Virus record (IMG/VR): IMGVR_UViG_3300013102_000008
Span: 1-64,000 of that record
DNA from: a virus
Length of the DNA: 64,000 nucleotides
Reading direction: 5' to 3' (one strand)
Every line of letters starts with the position of its first letter. The stretch's first letter is position 1. The position numbers and the translations under genes were made by a program. Shown one piece after another: positions 33,267 through 42,660 of this stretch. The notes beneath the pieces were generated by a model. The model did not search any database. It had not been told where the DNA came from and was given only the letters and a program-made list of their open reading frames with translations.

Positions 33267-35936
33267 TTACGAACACTTCGAATGTCCACATCCGCCTAAA
33301 TCCGGTAGGCACGTATAACATCCGTCTTGACGTACAAACGTAGACTTACCGCATTTCGGACATAAATCCGTTGATGTCGCGTTACTATGTGGAGTTGTAT
33401 CGTATTCCTCCGATTGTACCGTAGTATCCTCCGTCAATGACGCGAACACCTTCGCCAACGCATCCGGTAATGAGTCTACGCGATTAGGCCCGAAGCCTAC
33501 CGCTGTTGCTCCACTAATACCGCGAAACTTCTTCGTGAGCCATTCGATTTTACGCTCCTGCGGAAGATTAGCGATACGCGGCGATAACATACCGGTTAAC
33601 GCAATCGCGAGGCCATCCGATATGGCGGCGATGTCTGCGCCCGTCTTACCGAGTTTAACGAATACCTCTTCGACTTCCTCCAACTCATTCCGGTTAATCG
33701 TAACGTACGCTTTACCGAACGGAGTCGGCGTCTTAACCGTTACACCACGTAGAGTCTGCGGACGCTTGTAGAATGTCGGAGGCGCTTCGGTAACCGCAGC
33801 TTCCGGTGTTTCCACCTTGTCCACCGTTAACACTTGTACGTCGCGTGATCCATCGCGGTATATCGTAACTCCTACGAGTCCCTTATCGAATCCGTACATA
33901 TACAACTCAGAAGTCTGTTCGATTGTGTAGTTATTCGGACAGTTCGCCGTCTTCGATATAGCGGAGTCATTCCACTTTTGAATCGTGGCTTGTACGTCAA
34001 CGTGTTCACGCGGTGTTATCTTCGGTGATCCGTCCTCGAATGTACACATCGCAGAAACGAAGTATTCCGGTAATGATTCGCCTGGATTAGCGTCGATCCA
34101 TTCGCGTGCCTTTCCGAGATAATCCTTCGTAGATGCCATACGTGACTCGCGCATCCACTCGATAGCGAAGAACGGTTCCACTCCGGTTCCTACGCTATAT
34201 CCGCGTCGTCCTGTTTTAGTTCCGGTTGTTCCGGTAGGCGCCTGCGTTAATAGATGCGAGTTACGGAGTCCGTTCTTGCGGATTAGGTCGCGGACATTTT
34301 CCCCTAACAAGCGTGGTAATCTAGCGGTTAATAGCGCTTCGTCGTACATCGGAAATGCTCCGCGCTTACTTGCAAGTAATGCCGAAGCTTCGTACGCGTT
34401 TTCTGCGATAAAGGCGTATAGGTTATCGATAAAATCGATAGATTCCGGTGATCCATAACGCAGCCCCATATCGATGAGTAAATCCGCAATACCTAACGTT
34501 CCCATTCCGATACGGCGCTGTCCGAGTTGAGTTTCGCGATTCTCTTCGAAATGATACGGAGTGTAGTCGATGACATTATCCGCGAATCGTACAGTATCGT
34601 GTACCGTCTGTTTCAGTAGCGCCCAATTGACATCTCCCGTTGTGGTATTATAGAACTCCGATAGATTAATATGAACAAGATTACATACACCCCAACCAGG
34701 TAACGGTTGTTCACCGCAGGGATTAGTACATACGTTTTTCTGATAATAGAACGTATTGTTCCACGGAATGATATCGGAATGAGTATCTAACGCACGCGGA
34801 TCGAGCGTATATTGTGGAGTTCCGTCGCTACTCTCCGCCGGAATCAATATTTGTGTCGGCGTCATCAGTCCGTCATTCATACGGTCATATATAACGATAC
34901 CTGGCTCGGCGGACTTCCACGCGGAACTGATAATAGTATCGTATAACTCGCGCGCCTTTATCGTGCTATATATTTCAACCGGAAGTCCGGCCGCTAACCA
35001 CTCGTGAATATCGAGGTATGTTTCGCCCCAATTCTTATATTCCGGATGTTTCATAACTGGATAGATCAGTTTCCACTTTGCGTCATCCTTCACCGCCTGC
35101 ATGAACTCCGCGGTAATCTGAATAGATAAGTTAGCATTCGTAATCTGTCCGGCAGTTTGCTTAACGGTGATAAATTCGAGTAAATCCGGATGTGTATTAT
35201 GCAACTGCAGCATCAACGCACCGCGACGGCTTCCGCCTTGTTCGATAAGTCCCGTAGTATACGAATATGCTCCGCCCCACGATACCGCACCACTCGATGT
35301 TCCATTAACTCCGTAAACTTTCGCATACTTCGGACGTAGTGTAGATAAGTTAATTCCGACTCCGCCGCCGCGCGCCATTATCTCGATCTTATTACCGAGT
35401 GTTTCTACGATACCTTTGCGACTATCCTGCGGCGATGGGATTACGTAGCAATTATACGAAGTTAAATCCGTATCCTTATCGTATGCTTCCTTCGCGCCGA
35501 GCATCGCCTGTATCCGTCCGCCGGGCACCGTGCGCTCGTTGAATAGTGAGTCGCGGATACGTTCGGCATATTCTTCGTCTGCAACTCCGTCCGTATACGT
35601 CATATCCGTAGCCATACTTCCGGCAACCATCCGATCCACGGAGTCCGACCATTCCGCATCTAGCGGATAGTAAACCTTGCGCTTATTAACCGTGTATTCA
35701 ACGCGGTTACATTCGCCGATAAACGTTACGTCTTCGACTGTAACCGCGATAGCTTCGCCCCAGTCTTTCTGCGGATACTGCGGATTCGATTCGTCAACGA
35801 CCGCAATAACGACGTCACCTACGTTAATCTTCGTTGTATCGAGTTCCTTCACGCTGTAACGGTCGAGTTGTAGTAACACTTGGAACGGAGTCTTCTTAAA
35901 GTCTGCACCGTAGAGTTTCGCTATTAAATCGCTAAT
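33267..35936 (-). CDS. nrdJ: Class II (B12-dependent) ribonucleotide reductase, apparent ATT start
   Basis: A large reductase of about 889 residues. It has 'DLTSYNCYVIPSP', 'ARGGGVGINLSTLRP', 'NPCGEQPLPGWGVCNLVHI' and 'QAPTGTTGTKTGRRG'. It ends in a zinc ribbon 'CPKCGKSTFVRQDGCYTC'. This is the adenosylcobalamin-type domain order, needing no NrdB. The frame continues upstream of GTG 35879 to the TGA at 35942. ATT 35936 lies nine bases after CGGAG and gives SDLIAKLYGADFKKTPFQ. It makes deoxyribonucleotides for the phage polymerase. Confidence 0.92.
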   Translation of the reverse strand: MSDLIAKLYGADFKKTPFQVLLQLDRYSVKELDTTKINVGDVVIAVVDESNPQYPQKDWGEAIAVTVEDVTFIGECNRVEYTVNKRKVYYPLDAEWSDSVDRMVAGSMATDMTYTDGVADEEYAERIRDSLFNERTVPGGRIQAMLGAKEAYDKDTDLTSYNCYVIPSPQDSRKGIVETLGNKIEIMARGGGVGINLSTLRPKYAKVYGVNGTSSGAVSWGGAYSYTTGLIEQGGSRRGALMLQLHNTHPDLLEFITVKQTAGQITNANLSIQITAEFMQAVKDDAKWKLIYPVMKHPEYKNWGETYLDIHEWLAAGLPVEIYSTIKARELYDTIISSAWKSAEPGIVIYDRMNDGLMTPTQILIPAESSDGTPQYTLDPRALDTHSDIIPWNNTFYYQKNVCTNPCGEQPLPGWGVCNLVHINLSEFYNTTTGDVNWALLKQTVHDTVRFADNVIDYTPYHFEENRETQLGQRRIGMGTLGIADLLIDMGLRYGSPESIDFIDNLYAFIAENAYEASALLASKRGAFPMYDEALLTARLPRLLGENVRDLIRKNGLRNSHLLTQAPTGTTGTKTGRRGYSVGTGVEPFFAIEWMRESRMASTKDYLGKAREWIDANPGESLPEYFVSAMCTFEDGSPKITPREHVDVQATIQKWNDSAISKTANCPNNYTIEQTSELYMYGFDKGLVGVTIYRDGSRDVQVLTVDKVETPEAAVTEAPPTFYKRPQTLRGVTVKTPTPFGKAYVTINRNELEEVEEVFVKLGKTGADIAAISDGLAIALTGMLSPRIANLPQERKIEWLTKKFRGISGATAVGFGPNRVDSLPDALAKVFASLTEDTTVQSEEYDTTPHSNATSTDLCPKCGKSTFVRQDGCYTCLPDLGGCGHSKCS

Positions 35937-35939
35937 AAG

Positions 35940-36098
35940 TCATCGCTCCGTTTCGTCATCTATTTTTAGTTGCGCGTTAACACTCACTAGTCTTTCGGTC
36001 ATCATCGCGATATCTTCCGTCTTAATGCGTATATTCCACGTCAGTCTTTCGCGTTCGTATCGGAGTGCGCGGAGTAGGCGTTCGTCCGTTGTTAACAC
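35940..36098 (-). CDS. Small helical protein, 52 residues
   Basis: GTG 36098 follows GGAGG with six bases between. The product is an Arg/Glu-rich amphipathic helix (LLRALRYERERLTWNI), probably a coiled coil. Its stop is two codons before the RNR ATT. Function unknown. Confidence 0.55.
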   Translation of the reverse strand: MLTTDERLLRALRYERERLTWNIRIKTEDIAMMTERLVSVNAQLKIDDETER

Positions 36099-36628
36099 GA
36101 TGCGCCTCCGTTAATCATATTTTCACGCAGTAAATACGTTATGATGACCGCAATCGCGTCCGCCTCGTCGCCTTCCTTGTTCAGCGTTAACTCCGGTTCA
36201 TCGAAGAATATCCGTACGGCTTCCGCAATCATCGCTTTATCCGAACGTCTACCTGGAGATCCCGTAATCCGACGCGCCCACGCCTTTACCGTTTGAATAT
36301 TGATATCGTAGATTTCGTAGTCTGCGAGGGCGAACTCGGTAACTCCGTGGCTCTTAAATATCTGCTTAGTCGGAAGGTTAAACCGGACAATTCCGGCTTC
36401 CCTCGGAATCACGCGTTCAATATTCGGATATTTGTCTATGATACCCGTGATGCCTGCGTGAATCTGACGTAAGCGCTCGCCGTCCGATAGTTTAGCGGTG
36501 GACTTGATAAGTCCGTAGTCAACTAACGTCGGCACGCGGTTAGTAACGGACATGACCGCGTAGCCGGATTTCGTGAGTGATGTATCGAGTCCGAGGTGGA
36601 GCGTTGTGATTGCGTTAGTCTTCGGGAT
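36092..36628 (-). CDS. RuvC-like Holliday junction resolvase
   Basis: A RuvC/RNase H-fold protein: 'LHLGLDTSLTKSGYAVM' carries the first catalytic Asp and 'RSDKAMIAEAVRIFF...DEADAIAVIITY' the last Asp pair. The best SD (GGAGG 36642-36638) lies nine bases before an in-frame ATC at 36628. An upstream ATG at 36649 exists but has no SD and lies inside the preceding gene. It probably resolves branched DNA before packaging. Confidence 0.82.
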   Translation of the reverse strand: MPKTNAITTLHLGLDTSLTKSGYAVMSVTNRVPTLVDYGLIKSTAKLSDGERLRQIHAGITGIIDKYPNIERVIPREAGIVRFNLPTKQIFKSHGVTEFALADYEIYDINIQTVKAWARRITGSPGRRSDKAMIAEAVRIFFDEPELTLNKEGDEADAIAVIITYLLRENMINGGASC

Positions 36629-36824
36629 TGTCCGCCACCTCCGAGCCATCGTCGAAGTATCCCGCGAGGAATCCGAGGAACGTGATTACACCGAACACTA
36701 TGCGGAAGGTTAGCGAAGATTCTCCGCCGAATAGCGCGGCACATATAAATGAGAATCCGAGGATTAACGCTCCCATAAGTCCTACGACTGCTATTCCGCG
36801 TATAACGTTATTAACTATTTTCAT
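36615..36824 (-). CDS. Two-span membrane protein, 69 residues
   Basis: ATG 36824 follows AAGGAGGCG. Hydrophobic segments 'GIAVVGLMGALILGFSFICAAL' and 'FRIVFGVITFLGFLAGYF' precede an acidic tail. Its 3' end overlaps the resolvase start. Function unknown. Confidence 0.6.
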   Translation of the reverse strand: MKIVNNVIRGIAVVGLMGALILGFSFICAALFGGESSLTFRIVFGVITFLGFLAGYFDDGSEVADNPED

Positions 36825-37876
36825 ACCGTCGCCTCCTTCGTATTATCCGCTCTAATCCGTTCAATCTCCGCCAATGCCTCCGCAGGTCCACGCTTCTTAT
36901 AGTCAGGTAGCTTCGAACGCTGTAACGCGCTTACTTGGCGTTGAATATCCGCGAGTTCTTCGTCTGATAACGATAGCGAACATGCGCGCTTGAAGTTGTT
37001 AAACGTAAAGTTATCGATATCCAATTTCGGAGGGATTCCGCTATCTACCGCATCCAATACGTCAGCGAAGCCGTCGAACACTTCCGTTTTCATTGCGTCC
37101 GTAACCTCGAAGCCGAATGCGCGGATGTCCGGACTCTTCGCGTATTCTTCCGGTGTCATTACGTAGGATTTCTTCGAACAGTTAACGTAGAGGATAACGT
37201 AATAATCCACGTTGTACATTTCCGAATAACATACGGTTTGCTTAACGTGTTTATCTTCCGCAGCTTTCATCGAATAGTCTCCGGTGCGCGAACACGTAGT
37301 TTGTTTACTTTTAACTTCGAGTCCGACGCGTAACACTTCGCCAGTGTCCGTTGTGTACAACATAATACCGTCAGAATATCCGTAGAGTGCGAATGTCTTA
37401 CCGCGATGCGTCAGCGTTACGAGTCCTGGCGCAAACTGTTCGAACATTGGCTCGTTGTAGGCGTTACGTTCGAAGGCGAACCGCGGAGGCGCTCCGACTT
37501 TAGCTGCGTAATGTTTCTCCGCGAATAACATATTACGTTGGATGAGATCGCCCACCGTTGTTCCGAGTTGATTCCAGCGTCCCTGATACGGAGGTTTATT
37601 CGCGATATCCTTCGGTTGTTTCGTAGCCTTGGCGTATAGTTCCCGTTTACACGATCCGGAACTACTCGGAGAGAAATACGGAATCCCCTTCGGCGGCCAT
37701 ACTTTACGTTGCCTATTCGTAAGTATATCCGCGTACATTCGATGAATCTGCGCATCTAACGCATCGTCGTATACCTCCGGAACGCTGAACCACGCGTCAA
37801 GATGCGCTATCAAATCGGATGCGATACGGTCTGCTAACGGAATTGTTGGCGCGCCTACTCTCGTAAATATACTCAA
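36821..37876 (-). CDS. PD-(D/E)XK nuclease (Cas4/RecB-like)
   Basis: A 351-residue protein. The nuclease core has 'GYSDGIMLYTTDTGEVLRVGLEVKSKQT' (Asp, then ExK, residues about 165-195) followed by 'KHVKQTVCYSEMYNVDYYVILYV'. 'FSPSSSGSCKRELYAKATK' near residue 70 matches the Cys start of RecB-type nucleases. Phages use these for recombination with SSB/annealing proteins. TTG 37876 has AAGGAGG seven bases upstream. Confidence 0.78.
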   Translation of the reverse strand: MSIFTRVGAPTIPLADRIASDLIAHLDAWFSVPEVYDDALDAQIHRMYADILTNRQRKVWPPKGIPYFSPSSSGSCKRELYAKATKQPKDIANKPPYQGRWNQLGTTVGDLIQRNMLFAEKHYAAKVGAPPRFAFERNAYNEPMFEQFAPGLVTLTHRGKTFALYGYSDGIMLYTTDTGEVLRVGLEVKSKQTTCSRTGDYSMKAAEDKHVKQTVCYSEMYNVDYYVILYVNCSKKSYVMTPEEYAKSPDIRAFGFEVTDAMKTEVFDGFADVLDAVDSGIPPKLDIDNFTFNNFKRACSLSLSDEELADIQRQVSALQRSKLPDYKKRGPAEALAEIERIRADNTKEATV

Positions 37877-38358
37877 TTAACCGCCTCCTTTAATATGTTG
37901 AGTCTAGCGTATTCCCCAAAAAACTCTAGCGCTTTACTGTTATATACAGCCGCCGCGTCTTCGGATGTTGAGTAAATACCTAAGTAATATCCTTTACCAT
38001 TGAAGGTAATTGTGGCTCTCCATTTCTTCTGTGCGGGCATCCATTGTACTCCCCTATATCCTGACTTGGATTTTCGTGGTTTTTGGCTCCACAGATTTTG
38101 TTGTTGGGTTACAACTCGTAAGTTTTCTCTTGTGTTATTTAGCTTGTTTCCGTCTATATAGTCAACGATACTTCCTATTTTTGCATTTAAAATAGCACGA
38201 CTCATTGTTAGATGTCTCTGTTTTTTAGTGATTGGATTCCATATGGAAGTTTTAATATATCCTCGTTTGTCTACGTACCAATTGTGAAGGGATAATTTGG
38301 TGTAATCCTCGTCGTCTACTATTGCAACTTTACCTTGCGTTAGCAGTATTTCCCTCAA
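37873..38358 (-). CDS. HNH-AP2 homing endonuclease-like protein
   Basis: A 161-residue freestanding protein. The N-terminal HNH-like segment 'VDYIDGNKLNNTRENLRVV' (residues about 65-83) is followed by an AP2 DNA-binding domain ('YRGVQWMPAQKKWRATI', 'YYLGIYSTSEDAAAVYN'). The position usually holding the first catalytic His (VDH) is Tyr here, so catalysis may be lost or altered. It is AT-richer than its neighbours, consistent with an invading element. TTG start with AAGGAG. Confidence 0.82.
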   Translation of the reverse strand: MREILLTQGKVAIVDDEDYTKLSLHNWYVDKRGYIKTSIWNPITKKQRHLTMSRAILNAKIGSIVDYIDGNKLNNTRENLRVVTQQQNLWSQKPRKSKSGYRGVQWMPAQKKWRATITFNGKGYYLGIYSTSEDAAAVYNSKALEFFGEYARLNILKEAVN

Positions 38359-38613
38359 TTAATCACGCTCCTTATCGGATTCATCTACGTACTCATACAT
38401 ATACTTCTCACCGCGTTGACCGGCTTCATACGCTAATTCCAGTAGTCTACGGATGCCTAATGCACTCTTTAAGTCGCGATGGAACGTGTTATCTTCGGGA
38501 CAAGCGCAAGCTACGGAAAACTCCACGCCACCTTTATCGTCGTTAGTCGCGATAGATAATTCCATCATTCCGTAACCGTCTCCGTCAATATTACGCGTCT
38601 CAACTATTCGCAT
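38359..38613 (-). CDS. Hypothetical protein, 84 residues
   Basis: An alpha/beta protein with 'VEFSVACACPEDNTFHRDL' and a helix (IRRLLELAYEAGQRGEK). ATG 38613 follows GAGGCGG. It overlaps a zinc-ribbon ORF upstream. Function unknown. Confidence 0.6.
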   Translation of the reverse strand: MRIVETRNIDGDGYGMMELSIATNDDKGGVEFSVACACPEDNTFHRDLKSALGIRRLLELAYEAGQRGEKYMYEYVDESDKERD

Positions 38614-38744
38614 ACTTCCGCCTCCTCTTCGTCATCTTCCGGATTCCATCCGCAGGAACAATCGTGATCTCCGTATTCGTCCGCCAGTACGCGGATTGTC
38701 TTGCGGCAGCTTGGACATGTATAACTCGATGTCTCGCGATCCAT
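38604..38744 (-). CDS. Zinc-ribbon small protein, 46 residues
   Basis: AAGGAGGCG precedes ATG 38744. Cys pattern CPSC ... CSCG gives a zinc ribbon, with an acidic C-terminus. It directly follows the polymerase stop. Possibly a nucleic-acid or protein-binding accessory. Confidence 0.6.
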   Translation of the reverse strand: MDRETSSYTCPSCRKTIRVLADEYGDHDCSCGWNPEDDEEEAEVCE

Positions 38745-41002
38745 TATTCCGCCTCCTTATTATTGAACCAATCGACAACCGAAACGCCTTCGCCCCACAC
38801 TCGCATGACCTCGATGTCCGTTCCGTTCTTAACGTCGCCCCATCCGTATGATTCTGTCATGAGTCTGCGGATTTGTTCGATATCATCGCGTGTAAAGTCC
38901 TCCGGAATCTCGAATAACAACTCGTCATGTACCGATCCCCACATCCGCCAATCCTCACGCGTCTTGCAGTAACGGTCCGCCTCAATCATCGTTACCTTCG
39001 TTTGTATCGACGAGGATCCTTGTACGCGGGCATTTGTACCTTGACGCATAGCCCGGTTAATCTTCGCGTTATGCCTGCGATACTCTTCGTATTTAGGGTC
39101 GTTCCACTTACCGTACGGGATTTCTTTACGCTTAAGTTTACCGTCAGGCAGGCGCCGTTTACGTTGTTGCTTATCCGCCCATACGAAACCATCTCGTGCA
39201 ACGTCTGCCTCATTCGCTTTCAGCCACGCGGATAGCTTCGGCATCCCACCGAACAACTCTTCTTTAAATGTGGCCGCCTCCGGTTTCTTAAGCTTAAGCA
39301 TATCCGCAAGTGAGAAATCGCTCATTCCGTATAATGTCGCCAGCCATACGACTTTCATCGCTTTTCGTTCAGGCGTATCATCGCCGTTTGGCAGCTTATT
39401 AACTTCGTGGTACGGGCGTTTATAGTACATACTCGCCATATTTGCGTAGGGATCGATTCCCTTTTCGAAAGCTTCGATTAGGACTGGCTCTCCGGATAAG
39501 TACGCGGTGCATCGTATCTCCTGCGCCTTGAAATCGGCACCTATCAGTACTTTACTAGGCGGAGCTATGAACATCTTACGCGCTTCTTTCGGCTGATTCT
39601 GAACATTAAATTGATTCGTATTTTCCTCTTCTTTACCGGAGCTAAACCGACCCGTAACGGTACCCATCGGATTGAATCGCGAATGCCATCGTCCCGTCGT
39701 CGGATTCCGCTTTAACGGAAGCGCGTCAATATAGGTTCCGCTTAGTTTCGTAATCTTCCGATATTCCAGTAGATTACGGATAACCTCGAACTGCGTAGCT
39801 AACGGTTTTAACGTCTTCTTCGCGTCCATATTCGGAAGTTCCTTACCGATCGCTTTCGATAATACGAGTTTCATCTGCGGAGTAGAGTTTAGGTTTAATT
39901 CTTCCGCGCCTTCGTGATATTCCGTTAATGTTTCGATAAGATACGCGTATAACACTTTTGCTCGGGCGCCTAACGTTTCTCCGTATTGCTTGGCGAAATC
40001 CAAGTCGAGTATATATCCGTTTGCTTCCAAATCGACGATTACATAAAGCAACGGAACTTCGACCGTCCGGTAATATTCGATTAATGTCGGAAGCTTATCG
40101 AAGTGCCTCCGCTGGAACTCGTATAGTTTCCACGTCAATTCCGTATCCTTTGCTGCGTATACTAGCGCGATATCAATCGGAACCTCACGGAACTGCGCGT
40201 TCTTACCGAACAAGCCTTCGAATGTATCCGACGGTACTCGCAGATATTTCGGCGCGAGATCCTTTAACCGGAATGAATCCTCGTTCTCGTTTAGCATGTG
40301 CATCGCGGTCATCGTATCCCATATTACTCCGCGTAAATCCGAGTTGTGGCGACGAAACATTGCGATATCAAATATAGCGTTATGCAGTACCTTTCCGATA
40401 TCTTCGCTATACAACACGTCCTGCAGCTCGCTAAGAACGTACTCCCTCGAAAGCTGCTCGATATCAACGTGATCGACCGGAATGTATACGTGCTTACCCT
40501 TGTCTACGCAAGGAATTACGAGTACTGACGGAAGTGTGAACGATATACCAACGATTACGTCCGTGTAAACGTCAACGCCGGTTGTCTCCGTATCGACCGC
40601 GATCTCTACTTCGTTTTTCAACTCGGAGATTAGCGCGGATAGTTGTGCCTCCTTCGTAATTAAGAAGTAGCTGGCCGGTCTTTCATCGACCATTCTCCGC
40701 AAAGTATCGGCGCGTGTCATCTCCTGTAAATCCGACCACATCCGCATCGCTTCCGCCTTACTAAACCGCTTGCCAACGCTGGACGGATGCCTGCCTAGAG
40801 TACCCGTCACCATAGCGTTCTTAACCGCAAGCAATCGTCCACGGTCGATATCACTGTTCTTCATCGCGATTATACGTAACCATGCGTCCTCAATCGTTTC
40901 TGTAGCGTCTTTCTTTCGCTGTATAGCGTCCTTCACGCGTTCCTTAACATCTTCGTCCTCTACGGGAGGCGTTCGTATATTAAGCGTTAGTTTAACGTCT
41001 AT
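38744..41002 (-). CDS. DNA polymerase I (family A), apparent ATA start
   Basis: Family A polymerase with 3'-5' exonuclease. Exo motifs are 'AVDTETTG', 'LHNAIFDIAMF' and 'YAAKDTEL'. Polymerase motif A is 'DFKAQEIRC', motif B is 'KAMKVVWLATLYG', and motif C is 'GSVHDELLF'. GTG 40936 has only a weak AAGGA. The frame is open upstream to TGA at 41011. There AGGAGG lies nine bases before ATA 41002, and that ATA overlaps the previous TAG (ATAG), mirroring the ATGA overlaps elsewhere. From ATA the length is 752 residues. Confidence 0.92.
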   Translation of the reverse strand: MDVKLTLNIRTPPVEDEDVKERVKDAIQRKKDATETIEDAWLRIIAMKNSDIDRGRLLAVKNAMVTGTLGRHPSSVGKRFSKAEAMRMWSDLQEMTRADTLRRMVDERPASYFLITKEAQLSALISELKNEVEIAVDTETTGVDVYTDVIVGISFTLPSVLVIPCVDKGKHVYIPVDHVDIEQLSREYVLSELQDVLYSEDIGKVLHNAIFDIAMFRRHNSDLRGVIWDTMTAMHMLNENEDSFRLKDLAPKYLRVPSDTFEGLFGKNAQFREVPIDIALVYAAKDTELTWKLYEFQRRHFDKLPTLIEYYRTVEVPLLYVIVDLEANGYILDLDFAKQYGETLGARAKVLYAYLIETLTEYHEGAEELNLNSTPQMKLVLSKAIGKELPNMDAKKTLKPLATQFEVIRNLLEYRKITKLSGTYIDALPLKRNPTTGRWHSRFNPMGTVTGRFSSGKEEENTNQFNVQNQPKEARKMFIAPPSKVLIGADFKAQEIRCTAYLSGEPVLIEAFEKGIDPYANMASMYYKRPYHEVNKLPNGDDTPERKAMKVVWLATLYGMSDFSLADMLKLKKPEAATFKEELFGGMPKLSAWLKANEADVARDGFVWADKQQRKRRLPDGKLKRKEIPYGKWNDPKYEEYRRHNAKINRAMRQGTNARVQGSSSIQTKVTMIEADRYCKTREDWRMWGSVHDELLFEIPEDFTRDDIEQIRRLMTESYGWGDVKNGTDIEVMRVWGEGVSVVDWFNNKEAE

Positions 41003-42660
41003 TTGCGTTCACCTCCTGCGGTTGTTGCGTTGAATAGCGATTCTACTGGCGCGATTAATTTAACGTGTGTCCATAGCGTTAACATCTCTCCGTCACATAG
41101 TGCATTCATCCCGGGCATGTCCGAACCGTCAGCGTCCTCGATTATTCCGATGACTCCCTTTCTATGTCCGCTATCGACTCCGAGAGACTCTACGACATCG
41201 CCCGCCTTATACTCGCCTACCTTCCGTCCGATTGCGCTCCATTTTGCTTCCTCCGCTAACTTGGCGAGTTCCTCTGCGGCTTCGCGTTCTCCGAGTTTTT
41301 CGATGTTCTTCGTGGCAATAAATCCGGTACCTCCGATACTGATGCGGTTTACACCGAAGTCGAACGAGCCACCGCCTACTTCCACTTTCGTAATCTTGAC
41401 GATGTGTCCTACGCGATGTTCGTAGTTGTCCGAGATAACCTTCGCAAAGTCGCCAACTTCGAATTTAAGCGCAGGTTTCGTAAGCTTCGCGATTTCAGCT
41501 TCGTATTCTTCCTGCGTAATCTTACGGAGTGCGTCCGCGTTGCAGAATCCGCGATTTCCCCGTTGGGTTTCGACTTTCAGCGCGCTACGTCCACCGCCAT
41601 CTTTAGTAGTTACGGTAACGTAATCCCCGGTTTTAAATCCGCATAAACTCCCCTTCGTTTCGTCCACAACGACCGCATATCCGCCTTCCGCAAACTCTCC
41701 GATAGCTTTCGTACGTTCAGCGGTCTTTTTAGCGGCGGTGACTTCTGCGTCGGTTGCGCGGATGAAACGTTCGTTATACATTCCGTATTTGCGTCCGTCA
41801 AATGTTGAAACGTCGATTCCCCATCCGCTTCTCCAATACCCGTTAATAACGCCGATGTCTCCGAGTTTCGCGTTTCCGCTTCCGGCTTCACTGATAACCT
41901 TCGCATACTCTCCGACTTTCAACCGTTCAGGCTGCGTCGGTTCCGCTTGCTCAATCGGTTCGAGTACGACGTATTCTTCTTCCGCGATATATCCGTCTTC
42001 ATTTCCGCCCACTTCCGAATGCGTCCTAACAGCGTCAACCTCGGCGCCATACGTGGATTTGCGGTCAACTACGAACTCATCTCCGTTGCCATACTTTCCG
42101 AATGTACCGCTCGCGGCTACGATCTTAATACGTTCGCCTACGTTGGCCTTACGTTTAACCTCGCGATACTTAATAGGTGCTTCCGTGATAATAACGTACT
42201 CAGTCGTAGCAATCGGACGGTTATGCTCCGCTACGAATACTACACCATCGAAGCGTACAGTTTTTACGACAAACTCGTCACCGTCGCGATACTTACCTTC
42301 CGTTCCCCACGCGGCTACGATTTTAATACGCTGTCCTACTTTAGCGTCTATTTTATTGACTCCGAACGGATTCTCTACTAACTCCGCATCGGATGGCTCC
42401 GTTACCTTTTCGTAGACTTCATAAGTGTCTCCGCAGGTATCGTACTCGTCGCCGTCATTATTCGTAATCTGCGGATCATTCACGTAGTCAACGGAGTCAA
42501 CTGCGTAGAATGCGCCACTCGTTATATGACCCGCGGTTTCTCCGAGTGTTTCCTTAATCTTGATAATATCGCCCACCTTCGCGCTACGTTCCACCTTACG
42601 GTATTTAACTCCGCCAACCTCTACGTCAACACTCGGAATTACTACGTTTAATTTCGCCAT
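40999..42660 (-). CDS. Seven-repeat KOW/SH3-like protein
   Basis: A 553-residue protein built from about seven beta modules that start with 'VGDIIKI', 'VGQRIKIV', 'VGERIKIV', 'VGEYAKVIS', 'GGYAVVVDE', 'VGDFAKVIS' and 'AGDVVESLG'. It is acidic overall. It is a paralogue of 28304-29722. KOW modules bind RNA, DNA or polymerases, so it may be a replication or transcription scaffold next to the polymerase. ATG 42660 follows AGGAGG. Confidence 0.65.
   Translation of the reverse strand: MAKLNVVIPSVDVEVGGVKYRKVERSAKVGDIIKIKETLGETAGHITSGAFYAVDSVDYVNDPQITNNDGDEYDTCGDTYEVYEKVTEPSDAELVENPFGVNKIDAKVGQRIKIVAAWGTEGKYRDGDEFVVKTVRFDGVVFVAEHNRPIATTEYVIITEAPIKYREVKRKANVGERIKIVAASGTFGKYGNGDEFVVDRKSTYGAEVDAVRTHSEVGGNEDGYIAEEEYVVLEPIEQAEPTQPERLKVGEYAKVISEAGSGNAKLGDIGVINGYWRSGWGIDVSTFDGRKYGMYNERFIRATDAEVTAAKKTAERTKAIGEFAEGGYAVVVDETKGSLCGFKTGDYVTVTTKDGGGRSALKVETQRGNRGFCNADALRKITQEEYEAEIAKLTKPALKFEVGDFAKVISDNYEHRVGHIVKITKVEVGGGSFDFGVNRISIGGTGFIATKNIEKLGEREAAEELAKLAEEAKWSAIGRKVGEYKAGDVVESLGVDSGHRKGVIGIIEDADGSDMPGMNALCDGEMLTLWTHVKLIAPVESLFNATTAGGERK

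Noticed and set aside
33267-35936. Intein or intron in the ribonucleotide reductase gene
   Set aside because: Catalytic motifs follow in normal order without an inserted Hint domain or frame break.
41003-42415. Plus-strand frames opposite the KOW-repeat gene
   Set aside because: Repetitive Ser/Pro/Thr shadows of the repeated modules, with no SD or promoter.
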